Source: Theobroma cacao
Taxonomy: Eukaryota > Streptophyta > Magnoliopsida > Malvales > Malvaceae
NCBI RefSeq assembly: GCF_000208745.1
Contig: NC_030859.1
Coordinates: forward strand, 14,418,225-14,482,224
Reading direction: 5' to 3'
Length of the DNA stretch: 64,000 nt
The position numbers and the translations under genes are program-made. The notes beneath the pieces are model-generated. The model did not search any database. It saw only the letters and a program-made list of their open reading frames with translations, and was not told the DNA's origin. How positions within the stretch are numbered: the first letter of the stretch is position 1; every line of letters starts with the position of its first letter. Of this stretch, positions 45,641 to 58,590 are shown one piece after another.

Positions 45641-47240
45641 AGATAGGTGTCACTAATGGCTCCATCATCTTGTGGGGGCATTTAAGGAACATGAACAAGT
45701 TAGCAACAAACTTCAACTCAACAACAAAATTTAACGCCAAGTCAATAACAACCTTTGTAGATTCTTTCCAAATTACCAAATCAACTCAAATCACTAAACC
45801 AACTGATTTTATTTTATTCAAATTGTAACAACAATTTGAATTTGTATTCAAATTGTAATAATAGCTTGAATTTGTGTTCTGGATAAAATGACCTTGTGTG
45901 TATATATACATGTACAGAAAATCAATGAATTCAGGTTGATTTAATATCAATGTTTGTCAACTTTTATAAAGGATGGTTATTCAGAATTGTAATGGTATGG
46001 TGGTCTTGGGTAGGAAACTTTCGTGAAAAAGGCCTTTGAGGTGAAAAGGATTAAAGTTGAATTGCACTCTACTGTTCACCTTCCACGTTCTTCCAACTTA
46101 CAAGATACCTTTAAAGATGCTTTAAAGGGTGGAATGAGTGTATTGATGGAAAGGGGGAGGAATCCAAAATAAAAAAGACAACATTAAGGCTTGTATTTCA
46201 AAAATGAATTTTGAGTGGTTAAGCAATAGTGCAATTGGGACATATGTAAAGGTTGAAGTTTGAATATGGTGGAAAAGGGTCTTGTAGATAAGGGAATTAT
46301 GGTAAGGGTTAGGTCAGTTGGGGTCTCAAGGTGTTATCATGTTTTATGATTAAGATGCTATGAAAGTCTTGCTTGTAGATTATCTTCAGTGTTTTCAAAA
46401 ATGACTTCATGATCTGGTACCGTACAATTGTCAACAGGTACAAAATGAATTTTTTATGGTAGGTTAAATTAGAAGAGATTCTAATTCATTTGTACCATTT
46501 AAATTTATTCAAGGTGATAGGTGACAAGTGGGAGGAATTTTTTAAGATCAATGTGAAAACCTTGTCTATGGTCGGTTTTGATCATGGTAGGATGCTGGTT
46601 AATGCCAAAAGTCTCAAACAATCCTACTGTACACAATGATCAAGGTAGGTGAAAGCTCATTTATTATACATGCCATTATGATGGAAATGTTGAAAATGAA
46701 CTCACATGTATTGGGTGAAGGAAAATCCAATTCGGGTAAGAATGTTCAATCACATGCCAATGATGCTGACATAAGTCGAGAATGTTTTTGTGTTGAAGCT
46801 TCACATATTTAAAAAATAAAAAATGTTTGATGTTAAAGGAGATGAAAGTTGAAGGATGTAAAACTCTAAAAAATGTGGACTCTTAGGTAGCAACGGAATA
46901 TTGAAATAGGATACTAGTAAAGAATATTTTTTTCGAGGTTATCTAAAGATTTGGATTAAAAAGAGAAAGAGAAGGGTTTGGACAAGCATGGAGATTTGAA
47001 CATCCAATTGGAGAGTGCTAATAATGAGGTAGTGAATGAAGGTGGTAATAAGATCAAGGTGAAGGAGTCTTTCGGTGGACAAAAAAGTAGTCTAAATATA
47101 AATTTTGATAGACAGATAGAGACCTTAGCGATTGTCCCACTTGATATACAAAGAATTTATAAAATTCAAAGGGCAAAAAATTATGCCCTAAACTTCAAAA
47201 GGAAAAAAAGTACACAAAAAAGTAATACAATTGCATAGGA

Positions 47241-47599
47241 TGCAATGTGTGTATAAAGCAATTATAAAATTTAAAGGGCAAGCGGCACAACCTGAAGTGA
47301 CAAAATCATATACATATATATAAACAAAGTCATATACATCCTATTGAAAGCTTAAATAGGAGGATATTTAGATAATTAGTTCACCGGACTAATAAAAGGT
47401 TTTAAAGATTGTTAATGTAACAATAAAGCCATATTTATAAAACCAAGTCACATTAGATCTAAATATAGTAATTTGATAAGATGTTATGATATCACAAAGA
47501 TAAAAGCTAGTAACCAGATTGAAGGGCACAAGTGAGTCTACATAGAGACATGATTGCTAGATGGATTAGACCCACATATGATGAGGTAGCATGTGAAAC
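47241..47599. other. unassigned AT-rich DNA
   Basis: No gene or domain. It may include the decayed start of LTR fragment D1. Confidence 0.4.
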
Positions 47600-49784
47600 C
47601 TGTAGTTTTTGATACTTGGATAAATTGGACAATTATCTTGGTGAGCTTAGGAAATGCTTTTGTTGGCTTAAAAACCTTACTTTCATCCTTAAGAATTCAC
47701 AACTAAGAGTTATGGAGGTCGTGGAAGGGATTTAAAATTGGATTAGGCCTTAAAAGGAACAATTTTTGCAAATCTAGACCTAAAAAGTAAACCCTAGTGC
47801 ATAGAGAGTCGACCCTGTGAAGTAAAACAGGGGAAGTTCATGCATTTTCGTCTAATATTGACTATAGAGGGTCTATAGTCGATCCTATGAAGGAAAAATG
47901 AATGAAACACAAACATTATGGTCAAGGATAAACCTTGAACCCTTTATAGTCGATCCTAAACTACCTAGACAGCTTTAAACGAGCTTAAAAGCCCTAAAAC
48001 CCAAAACTCACTCATTGTTTTTATTTCTCTTTGTTCTTCCACCCATTTTTTCTCAAATTTCACATACTTCAAGACCTTCAAACTCCATCATCAAATCTTG
48101 GATTCTAAGTGCTAAAGGTAAGGATTTTTACTCCCAAAACTTGGTTTTAATGATTTTTGTTTTCTCTTTCTAAAAGCAAGAAATTTTTCTAGGTTTTCAA
48201 GACTTGGCTAGATCTTTACATTGGAAGCTCACCAAGAAGGAAAAATAGGTAAGAAAAGTTGTTTATTTATTGGGTATGAGGTTTGGATGAAATATATATA
48301 GAAATTATTAGGAATAAGTGAAGATTAAATATAGTTAGAAATAGGTATTCAAAGTATTCCAAAATTATTATGGGTTTTTGAGAATATTGATGATTAAACC
48401 TAATTTTAGGTGCTATTAAAGTAATTTGAGTTTGTTAAAGAAGCCAAGCTTTCAACAAAAGGTGAAAAAAGGAAAAAAAATGATTCAAAAGGTGGGTAGA
48501 TACGGTGTTTTTAATTATTTTAATATAATTAAGCACGCCTATTCTATAACCTCAAATTAAAATGTATTTTGATGAACTTCATGATGTGAACAATGGTTTC
48601 AAGTTTGCTTTATGGAATATGTGTATACTATGTAAATATGTTGTTATGTATCTAGTTTTGAGCATGAGGAACAAGCCTTTCAATTGTTTAATGCCTCAAA
48701 AATTATATTTGTCTATGGAAAATTGTTTGATTAATGATTTGAAAATTTGGAATGAAAAGTGATTAGTTTTTGCATAGACCCTAACATCATGTCAATTTGT
48801 CTTTGAGATTGATGATTTTGCTTTAGTCTTTACTTTGAACACTTTGACTTCATTTTCTTTTCAACCCTTTTATCTTGGATGGTGAATGGATTCACCTTTT
48901 CCTTTGGAAATGGATATTTGGATATCTAGAACATAACACAAAGTGTTTTAGTGGAGTTTACTTGAGTTATGGACTAGTAGCCAGTGACAATAGCCATTGG
49001 CCATTGTGCACAATGCTTAGCTTTAATTGGGTAGCTAACAAAGTCCTACCCCTTTGGATTTGGTTTCATTTGGTAGTTGATGCAATCTTACCTCCTTTGA
49101 TACACAGTCAATGACTATCATGAATCCGACCACTTTGGTGCTACCACTTTGCTTTGATTGTCCATACTATCTAGCATTCCACAACCTATTTGTAATGATA
49201 TTTGACTTTATGGAATTAGAATTCGATATTGGTTTCAACTTTGGACCTTGAAATTGATATTGGTGATTTTGGATTTTGGTTTTGGTATTTGTTTAGACTT
49301 TAGTCCTTGAATTTGGCAATTGTTTCGACCATGGTCTTTAAGTTGTTATTTATTTCGATTTTGACATTTGGATTTGCTATTTGTCTCAACCTTCATACTT
49401 GGATTAGGTAATTGACTTGACTTTTGTGTTTAGGCTTGATTTACTCAATGAAATGCAAATTACATTAGTTTTTTTAAATTCATTCGTTTTCATCAAGGAT
49501 TTCTGAAGACAACAACATTATTTCATTTTCCATGAAGCTTTTAAACACAATACTTATAAATTGTTTTATTCAAATACTTGAACATTTTACAAACTATTAT
49601 TCTCATTTCAAAGGCTTATGAATGGGATTTTAACAAAACCTTATAAAATCATTTTAAAGCAATTGTACCCATCGAGATGATGATTTGGGGATTGTTGGAT
49701 ACTTGTTCATACTTGACACATAACTCGCACCTTGGGGATGCTTCATCTTGTTCGAGGATTGAATTCCCAAAATCTTTGAATATT
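47600..49784 (+). mobile_element. gypsy LTR fragment D1
   Basis: Homologous to fragment D0 (opposite strand) over most of its length, and to the gypsy D2 LTR only across the palindrome/leader part (about 47690-48180 versus 53010-53600). Hairpin units lie at about 47805-47960. The right edge is the insertion point of gypsy D2 at 49790. Confidence 0.6.
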
Positions 49785-49947
49785 GATATTGTAGCAACCC
49801 TAATTTTCAAGGTAAATTAAGAATGATCTATAAAATATATATTGTGCCTTGAGGACATCAATGATATGTTATGTATGTCAAGTATGGAGATGTGTATATG
49901 TTTACACTTAAGTGAATTTTTGAGGAATTATGAGAAGTGATGAATAA

Positions 49948-52929
49948 TGTCAAGCCCTACTCTATTATATACTTGTCATGTCATTCATGTGCTTGATAGA
50001 ATGTTTGCATAACTGAATGTATCGAAAAATCATTAAAAGTCGATATTGTACCTAGTGGTACAATTAAGTTGATTAAAGCCTCGAATTAGGCCAAATAAAG
50101 ATTTATGATGTATTTAAGAGTTATTGAATCTTAGAATGTCTTAATATGATTATTTGAAATTCGAGGATTGATTTGGAGTTAATTTAGGAATTTTCATAAC
50201 GTAGGGGCAAAATGGTCATTTTGCCACCTAGGGGCAAAATTGAAATGTTGGATGATATTTTGACTAATTTGATTAATTAGAGTATTATTTGAATTTGAGA
50301 AGTGAAAATTTTCAATTTCAACATTTTTTCGAATATAGGGGCAAAACGATCATTTTAAGTGTCCATGAGGATGAAATTGGAAATTTTGGAATTTTACACC
50401 ATCATGACACTTGTCAAACCCATGAATTTCACCCACTATTTTTTTAAGTGAGAGATTATATGTGGTGGGAATGAAATGCTTAATTATTAAGTTTTTAAAC
50501 ATGGACCAATTAAAAGGTGACAAGTGTCAAGCTTTAATATTATTTTAATTGCCTATATAAACTCACTTAAAACCCTCACATTCTCACTCTTATGGCCAGC
50601 CAAGTAAGGGAACAAAGAGAAAAAGAGAAGAACAAAACCTAGGAAGGAAAAATTCAAGAGAAATTGTTGGATTTCAAGGAATCAAGCAAGTAAAAGTAAG
50701 ATTTTTTAATTTTAGCTTGTGATCTACCTTTCCCATGCATTCNNNNNNNNNNNNNNNNNNNNNNNNNNNNNNNNNNNNNNNNNNNNNNNNNNNNNNNNNN
50801 NNNNNNNNNNNNNNNNNNNNNNNNNNNNNNNNNNNNNNNNNNNNNNNNNNNNNNNNNNNNNNNNNNNNNNNNNNNNNNNNNNNNNNNNNNNNNNNNNNNN
50901 NNNNNNNNNNNNNNNNNNNNNNNNNNNNNNNNNNNNNNNNNNNNNNNNNNNNNNNNNNNNNNNNNNNNNNNNNNNNNNNNNNNNNNNNNNNNNNNNNNNN
51001 NNNNNNNNNNNNNNNNNNNNNNNNNNNNNNNNNNNNNNNNNNNNNNNNNNNNNNNNNNNNNNNNNNNNNNNNNNNNNNNNNNNNNNAATGCTTTGGTGTA
51101 TTAGATTATTGGAAGTGTAATGAATATATTTGGAGTTGAATCGGATGTTTTGGTTAAATCAATGGTGCATAGTTCGAATTAGGTCGAATACAAATTCCTT
51201 TCGATCACAATTGAACCTACGTAGAACACCGTCTTTAAGTGACTATCCGAACATTTCTCATTCAACTTCATGCATTCATATAGAGTCTGAAATAGTTTTA
51301 TAACAATTTGACACCAATGTATTGAATTACGTATCGTGTATTATGGATAGGTGCTGAACCCCCTGATAAGGGCAAAGATATCATGCCGGAGGACCGAGAA
51401 TAGGAGTACTCTTACCACTCCAAATTCCCATTATAGTGAGTAATAAGATGTTCATCTTAATTATCTAAAGTGGTTTATACTTGTTTTAAGATTTTAAAGA
51501 ATAAGGCACTTAATTTGTAAATTATTATGTTTTAGATTTTAAATATTGGTTAAATGAATGAGATTTATAAATTATTCTAAAACTAAATGTTGATTTTCTA
51601 AATAGAGTAAGTGGAGGCTATACATTCGTATTATATATATATACATGATTTGAATTGATGGCTTATGAAATTGTGGTAGCATGAATGGCTGAAATTGTGG
51701 TTTTGTGAATTATATAAATTTTTTTGTCTTACATTGACAAGTTGGATAGTACTATATTATCCATGTTATGCTGTCGAAATTTTATTGATTTGGTGGGTTA
51801 TGTATTTAGCTTACTGCAGTGGGCGGATTTTCGTGGACCAGCCTATTAGAGGGGCACGGTAAACCCCGTTATATTTACCTTAGTACGAGAGGCGCGGAAG
51901 GTATCTCCTAAGGTAAAGTTTATAGTTCACTTCATGCCGAACCACCACGTGAAAGTGAAACTCAGCCAACGCCAAGGAACGGCTATGTTTTTAAACGTGA
52001 AAACATGTTTTATGTGTATATGTCTTTTTAACTGCCTTGGCAGACTCGATTGGATGCCCTGTGCAAGGCATCTTCGAGTACTAATTTTTGGCACGAGCCA
52101 AGGTTTTTAAGAAAGTCATAAGCCTTGTTGATTTTCTTGATGAAATGTGATTGTTTTTACATGGATTGAAATGGGCTTTGATGCTATGAATTATATATAT
52201 ATTGATGGGATGATTTAACTGTCTCCATTTACTGGACTTTAGATACTACAGATGAACTCTGCTTACTCACCGAGTTCATAAAAACTCACCTCTTTTTTTT
52301 TTAACCATTTCAGGCTCAGGATAGTTTGTAGATAGCTGATTTCGTCGAGGATCTACTTTTGGATTTACAATCTTTAGAAATCGAAGGTCTACCTTCTTAT
52401 ACATATTTGTTTATTTTGGGGGCCCACATGTCATTGTAGAATATTTTGTATACCTGGCTGCGTGTGCCACTATATGTATGAATTTATTGTGCTTTTACGC
52501 TACAAAAATTATTTACGCAGAGTTCAATAAATATTGTTTTATAAGAAAATGTAATATTTTATTTAATATTTTTATTTAATTTGAATAGCTATAAATTCAC
52601 TTTAAATTGATGAATTAGGCAACGAAACTTATTTTTAGATATGAAATGGATGTTTATTACTCGTATATCATATTTTTACTAGGGTTCAAAAATTTTGGGT
52701 AAAATGATCAAAATACCCATGTGTAGTAGAAATTACTTTTTGATTGTTTTTGATTTGAAATTAGTCTATATTTCTTTAAAACATGGTATTTAATAACTGT
52801 TGCTCATAGGGGAGAAGTAAAATTGATGCGAAAGCCTTACGAGGTTTTAGTTGGCATTCCGGGTAGTGCATGTCAATCGAGACATCAAGGCGGTTGTCAC
52901 GGGCTCGATGGAAATTCCGGGTCGTGATA
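49948..52929 (+). mobile_element. solo LTR E with perfect AATAA target duplication
   Basis: Starts TGTCAAGCCCTACTC and ends ...CGGGTCGTGATA, with AATAA at 49943-49947 and 52930-52934. It contains a TATA-type string 'cctatataaactcac' (about 50553-50567) and a 344-N gap. The 3' end resembles the GTCGTGACA end of the other gypsy-type LTRs. No coding remains. Confidence 0.8.
50743..51086. other. assembly gap
   Basis: 344 Ns inside solo LTR E. Any open frame across it is meaningless. Confidence 1.
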
Positions 52930-53089
52930 AATAAACTTTATGGTTTAAGGTTTTGATTTGTATTTCATGTGATAATTGAAGGTATGTATGTGTGGATTGG
53001 ATTTTATGAATGATTTGAGGTTGTGGAAGAGATTTAGAATGAGTTTATACCTTAAAATGATCAATTCTTACAAATCAAAACCTAAGAAG

Positions 53090-53405
53090 TCGATCCTAGT
53101 GCATAGAGGGTTGATCTTGTGAAGTAAAATGCAGGGGAAGTTATGCATTTTTTCCCAAGATCAATTATAGACCTTCCATAGTTAATCCTAGGAAGGAAAA
53201 ATTGAAGAAAGGTGAAAATTCTAGTCCAAGATCGACTATAGACCCTCCATAATCGATCCTATAAAGCAAAATCGGCTAAAAACAGACATTTTGGTCTAAG
53301 ATTGACCATAGATCCTTTATAGTTGATCCTGTGTAGGGGAGAAAAGGTGAAACACAAACTTTCTAGTCCAGGATTGACTACAGACGTCCAATAGTCAATC
53401 CTAGA
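53090..53405. repeat. D-family hairpin units in the gypsy D2 LTR
   Basis: Five units of AGGATCGACTATAGAC..CTCCATAGTCGATCCTA type at about 60-65-bp spacing. Each unit is an inverted repeat with arms of about 12-14 bp around a 5-7-bp loop. A pyrimidine-rich leader (53420-53500) follows. Confidence 0.85.
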
Positions 53406-55751
53406 CTGCTAGATCAAATCAACACAACCTTATTTTCTCTTTATTTTCTTCCCATTCCCTCATTCCTTCACCCTTCTCTTTCATATTTCACATCCTTCAA
53501 CCCATTAATCTTCAGCAACAAATCAAGGATTTTAAATATTGAAAGATAGAGATTTCACTCCTAAAAGCTTGATTTGTGGTTTTTACTTTATCTCTGTAAA
53601 ACCTAAAAACCCTAACTTCCAAAAACGGATTTTAAAGCACTTGGAGTTATTTAGAGCTTGGAAAATGCTTCTAGAGGTAAGATCATATGTTTTTATTGAT
53701 TAATTTTCATTTTAATCAGATAATAATCTAGATTCAATTTGGCACAACTTTGAAGAGATTTACCCCCTTTAGTTGACTAAGGATTTGGGATAAATAATTG
53801 TGCAATCTAGACTTGAAGGCATGGGTTTAGCTCATTATTGAAAGATTTGAGCTTATATGTCAAATTGCTAAGAATTTACTTAATTTTAAAAAAGCTTTAC
53901 ATTTTTCGAAAGCCAAGATTTGACTAGTTTTATGATGTTTTGATGTGTTTAAGGGAAGATTGAGCAATTTGGCCACATTTGTAAGCCAAAATACGATTGG
54001 AGGCAAGAGTCGACATTTGGCCATGAAGTACCTCTAATTTGTCACTATGAGTGGGTTAATTAAATGCATGTGATGCATAACGCATGAAAAATACACTACA
54101 CTAGTACTATATTATGAATATAGGCCTAGTTGAACATGCCTAGGCTAGAGAGTTATGTATGTATATAAGTGAATGTGATTGCCTAGATGGCTATGCCTAG
54201 GCTAGTATATTGTTAATGTGAAAGTTAGTAAATGTGTTTGCTTATGGATGCCATTAGGAAGCATGAGCTATTAGACATCTAGGTGATGTATGACTTTAAT
54301 GGCTATTGGATATGTTGTGAATAAATCAGTGTAACGAAGATATTACGATGTGGGATTAGATTGCCCATTTGTTGACGGAATATTGATGTATGATTTGATG
54401 TGATATTATTCATGTATATATGGCTATTAGGCCATGATTTAATCAAAGGTAGATTGTTGATGTATATGTAACCAGTGAGCCATGATTATCAAGGCACTTA
54501 GAACTTTAATGATCTTATTGATGAATGAAGCTCAATTAATGTGATTGCTATTATGTCATGGACATATGGATGAGATAAAGGCATGATGGCCTTATTGTGG
54601 AATTGTGCTTTATCCAATGAATGAATTATGGACATTGATTTGACTTAAAGATGAGTGGATCCCGTTACCTAGTGATTTAAGGATGCTGGTAAACAAGGGC
54701 CTCGCTTTAGTCCTGCCTGTGATTCTCGCCTACAGTGTTATTATACCACCTATCGAGAGATTACTCTAGGCGATGCTGTCGACAAGAGATTACTCCGCTC
54801 GATGATATGATTCTCCGCCCATTGCTTTGGTACGTGTGTAATTTATGCTCTGCCAGTGGCTTTGCTCTATGCATGATTTGTTTCTCTACTAGTTGGCCAC
54901 CATGCGTGATTTGACTATTTCCGGGGGAGGACCAATTACTGATCTGATGTGATGTGAATTGATTTATATATGACGTGTGATAGCTTTAAAGTGGCTCAGT
55001 TAAACATGATATGAATCGTTATGATACTCCAGCAACAAAAGTGTGCTGTGGAAAATGATGTGATTGACTTTGAATTGGCTTTAAAGGTAAGCCTAATGAT
55101 GTATGTGATGATCTTTTTGGATGATAAGGATGATGATATACTTTAGTATTGGAGACTTAGGGATAAAGATATGCCCTCTATTCAGAGATGTTCGCTAGAT
55201 TTTGTAGACGTACTAGGAGTGCAACATTTATTCTGTATCCAATGTATGTATATGATTTGATTATGTGCACCACTCACTAAGTATTATAGTACTCACCCAT
55301 TTTGTACCAAGTGTAGATAAATAGGCAACTGGACAGAGCGTGGCAAGGTTATCTATTGACAAACTAATTTTGCCATTTAATAGGTCTTCCATTTTCGTCA
55401 CTCCGTTAGGTCAAGTCCACATTAGCTTCCTCACTTAAAATTTTAAGTTTAGAAAGAAATGTATTGTGGATATCATTGGCATTGAGTTCCATGTAATATT
55501 GTGTATTAAGGGTAGTTATGTACGAACCCATTATGAATAGTTTATGTATTGCCTTATGGATATTTGTATGAACTATGTGCCAGAGATAACATATTATGCT
55601 TAACTAAAATGTTATTTATGAGTATTTGGTTGTGAAATCCCTTGGTTATGTGTTATTTGATTTTGAACTCTAAAGCTTGCTCAAGCCTAGTGGGCTTGCC
55701 TACTAGGCTCGTATGTCAATCACAAATCTAGAGTTTCAGTTGTGACAAAGT

Positions 55752-55763
55752 TGGTATTAGAAC
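55752..55763 (+). other. primer-binding site of gypsy D2
   Basis: TGGTATTAGAAC, a decayed initiator tRNA-Met site, four bases after the LTR end. Confidence 0.75.
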
Positions 55764-58199
55764 TCCTAGGTTTTAAGAGTCCTAGGTTGTCTTAAGTCTG
55801 TCGATGAGTGTTGGGATTAGTGTAGAGTCTTGTTCATGGTTTGCGACTACAGCACTAATTATGAATAGGAGGCTACATGAACTCCGATGTCTTAGTAAAC
55901 CTACCCATGAGATTTTGAAATTTGAACTTTGAATATTGTATTGCTTTGTCTTGGTATAAGAGGTCGCCTAAGATGAGAGTTGCCTCAAGGGCCATGGGAG
56001 AGTAAGTTGCCCCAAATGAGCCTATAGAACCACCACGAGTGTCCACGTCAAAGAGCCATGGTAGAAGTAGAGCAGCTAGACACACTTGAGATGCGAATCC
56101 CAATTATGTGCCAAGTGGTGATGAGATTATGGGAGCTAGTAATGGGTTTGGCTATGGATGGAACGCTCAAAATACGCAACAAAAGAAAATTAAGACTTTA
56201 GAACTAAACAACCAAAACATGCCTCCACCCATGGATCACCTTGGTGATATTTAACACATAAAAGAACAAAAATTAATTATTATTCAGAAAGTTACCTTGC
56301 CAAGTAATTTCGTAATCACAATGGCACTTCCTGAAGCAATCCCGTAAACACCACAAAGAGCAAAAACCCTAGCCAATCAAGTGTTTGGCCTTCAACAGTA
56401 GTACACACTATTACACATGAACCTTCAATAAAGGAGGAAGTTTTTAACTATACTTTGTGCTAGCAATGAAGACAAGAATTGTCTTTTTCTACTTTTTCAC
56501 AATTTTAGCCGAACCTCTATTGAAAATTACTTCATAAGCAATTTTCTCTTTCACACAAAAAAAGTGGCAACAAAGAGAGAAAACACTTTTTCTTTTCTAA
56601 CAAAAACTAGGTTTTCTTTGATTGTGTAAAAATCTCATATGGAAAATAGTTAAAATGTGACTTATATAGTTAGGTTAAAATAACCTCAATTTTGAAATTA
56701 AGCCCTCAATATTATAACACATTATAATATTGGGACCATTACTTAATTAAACTCTTTATATTTTGCAAGCAAGGCCTTGTAATTGTAACTATTTATAATT
56801 ATGTCTAAAACTTAATTAAACTATTTTAATTAAGTTTATAAAAGTTAATTACCTAGCATGTGATTAAAGTCTAACTTAAATCATCACTCTCTTAATTTAA
56901 TTCAAATGCAATCATTGTGTGTGACCCATTAGGTTCCAACATGTTAGTAATGGAATTGATTAATATAAATTTCAATCAATTAATTTATAATCAATTCCAT
57001 AGATCAAGATTGGCATCTAACAATGCATCATGGCCACCCAATTGTTATGAGAGTCAAAGGGTTCTTTGACAACCTTTTAATAAACAGTCTATCAGTGCAA
57101 TTCATTCCATCAGCCAATGATAAAAGGTTGGTACAGTGTCTACGCTTATTGACCTCCATATTTATTCCTTCAATTATAGTATTAGCTTTATAGAGACTTA
57201 TGAAACCTTTTCATAATCTCGATGTCTATTGGCCAAGGACTTTAATAAGCTAATGTTAACCAAGAACTGATAAGATATTTCCTCTAAAACTCTTAAAGTG
57301 ATGATTCCTATCTTGACCTGTCACAGCCCAAATATCGGGCCATGACAGGCACATAGGCCCATGGGCAAAGCCCACTAAGCCCAAGCAAGCCTTTTTATGC
57401 AAACCCGATCATCATTCCCAACCATCATTTCTAAAACCAAATATTAAAATTCTGAACTAAAAATATTTCAGTAATATTCTATAATGACCCAAAACTCACA
57501 ATTTTATTATGTCAAAATAATGTCACCCGTTTGTCAACTCATAGTGGCATCAGTAATCAAATATACATAATTGACTTATAATATGGATCCCAGCGGATTA
57601 CATTACATATACGCGTTCACAAGTAACAGACCCTTGACCGTCAGCGGAGTGACCATGGGTGAAGGTACAGCTACTAAGATGCCATAGTACCTAAAAAGAA
57701 GGTGAGCATACATGGACAACTCAATCTAGGTCCCAACTGCCTCTAAATCTGAAAACATGAAGTTTAAGAACATGAGTATAAAACTCAGTGAGTGAACATA
57801 AGAAAGGAACAAGCAATCGATAGAAGGAATTTGGAAATCATTATGCACTTGTTTCAAAAACAATGCAATTGTTTTAATTTCTTACTAAAAACCCCTCATT
57901 TCAAACTTAGATCAATAACCTCATAATGTTGCAAAAACTCATGATCAATCCATGAAGTTAAATGGGTGAAAAATAGGTCAAAATCAAGCAAGGTAGCAAG
58001 CATGGCAGCAAGTTTCTCACTGTAGCGAGAAACAGACTCAGTTTACATATGTTTTAGTTTTTCTATCATATCTCCCACTACAAAAGTCAAATTGACTTGA
58101 TTTTTGACCATTATAAATCTAAGAGGTAGGGCTACAACTTTTATGTTTACCACTTTTCTCAGTTCGAACGGGAAGATGGTTAAAATCTTCATCTAAGTG

Positions 58200-58320
58200 A
58201 AAACACTGCACCAGAACCCAAGAGTTTCTTGCTGCAGCGAGAATCAAGCCAGTGTGACTCCCAAAACTCGAGAGTTTCTCGCTGCAGCGAAAATGAATCT
58301 CGCTGCAGTAAGAAACAGAG
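58200..58320. repeat. palindrome cluster TCGCTGCAGCGA in the 57319 LTR
   Basis: Three units, including a perfect 12-bp palindrome at 58279-58290. A further decayed unit lies near 58019. Confidence 0.85.
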
Positions 58321-58476
58321 CATTTTAATTGAAACGAGTCTTGTTACATCAAAAGCCATTTTCTTGTTGAAATGAAAAGCAATTTGAGAGCATTTAACAA
58401 TGCCAACTTGGAACACAATCACAAATATTTTCATAACTTTCTATAACACACACATATATATACATATGCATTCATC

Positions 58477-58590
58477 ATCATGTGTGCACTCCCTACTTGC
58501 ACACTTCACATCATCATGTGTGCATTCCCTACTCGCACACTCTAACATCATCATGCGTGCACTCCCTACTCGCACACTTTAACATCCTCA
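58477..58590. repeat. ~40-bp array 'catcatgtgtgcactcccta'
   Basis: Three units with 1-4 differences, each ending 'ctcgcacact'. Related in position and partly in sequence to the five-unit array at 22728-22915. Confidence 0.8.

Larger units (their letters stand above)
40861..45966 (+). mobile_element. copia element with both LTRs, inside LINE ORF1
   Basis: LTRs 40861-41130 and 45681-45966 are clearly homologous ('aaggaacatgaccaagttagc', 'aatttaatatcaatgtttgtc') but well diverged, so this is an old insertion. A PBS, gag, protease, integrase, reverse transcriptase and RNase H follow in copia order with many stops and shifts. A LINE fragment sits between gag and protease. A polypurine tract (gtgggggca, 45672-45680) precedes the 3' LTR. 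The flanking 5-mers do not match cleanly. Confidence 0.82.
40594..47240 (+). pseudogene. RRM-type LINE ORF1, split by a copia element
   Basis: The ATG at 40600 starts MEEMQWLQVTGGKG. The RRM is spread over two frames: a FFVDNLS entry (near 40710) and, after a shift, VDVFIPR and KFVRYREKRDMK (about 40766-40860). The copia element 40861-45966 follows. After it the coding trace continues (VKKAFEVKRIKVEL, 46025-46066; NMVEKGLVDKGIMVRVRSVGVSR, about 46262-46331), matching the second block of the LINE ORF1 at 19630-20470. The trace fades at a Lys-rich open stretch (46978-47238). There are many stops and no endonuclease or reverse transcriptase. Confidence 0.65.
49790..55747 (+). mobile_element. 5' LTR of gypsy D2, split by a solo LTR
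   Basis: Starts TGTAGCAACCCTAATTTTC at 49790 and resembles the start of LTR F for about 150 bp. It is interrupted at 49947/52930 by solo LTR E and ends ...TTGTGACA at 55747, four bases before a PBS. Without the insert it is about 2.97 kb. The stretch on both sides of the insert is collinear with LTR F, which supports the reconstruction of the boundary. Confidence 0.75.

Noticed and set aside
50719..51139. Two open frames across the gap
   Set aside because: They consist almost wholly of Ns.
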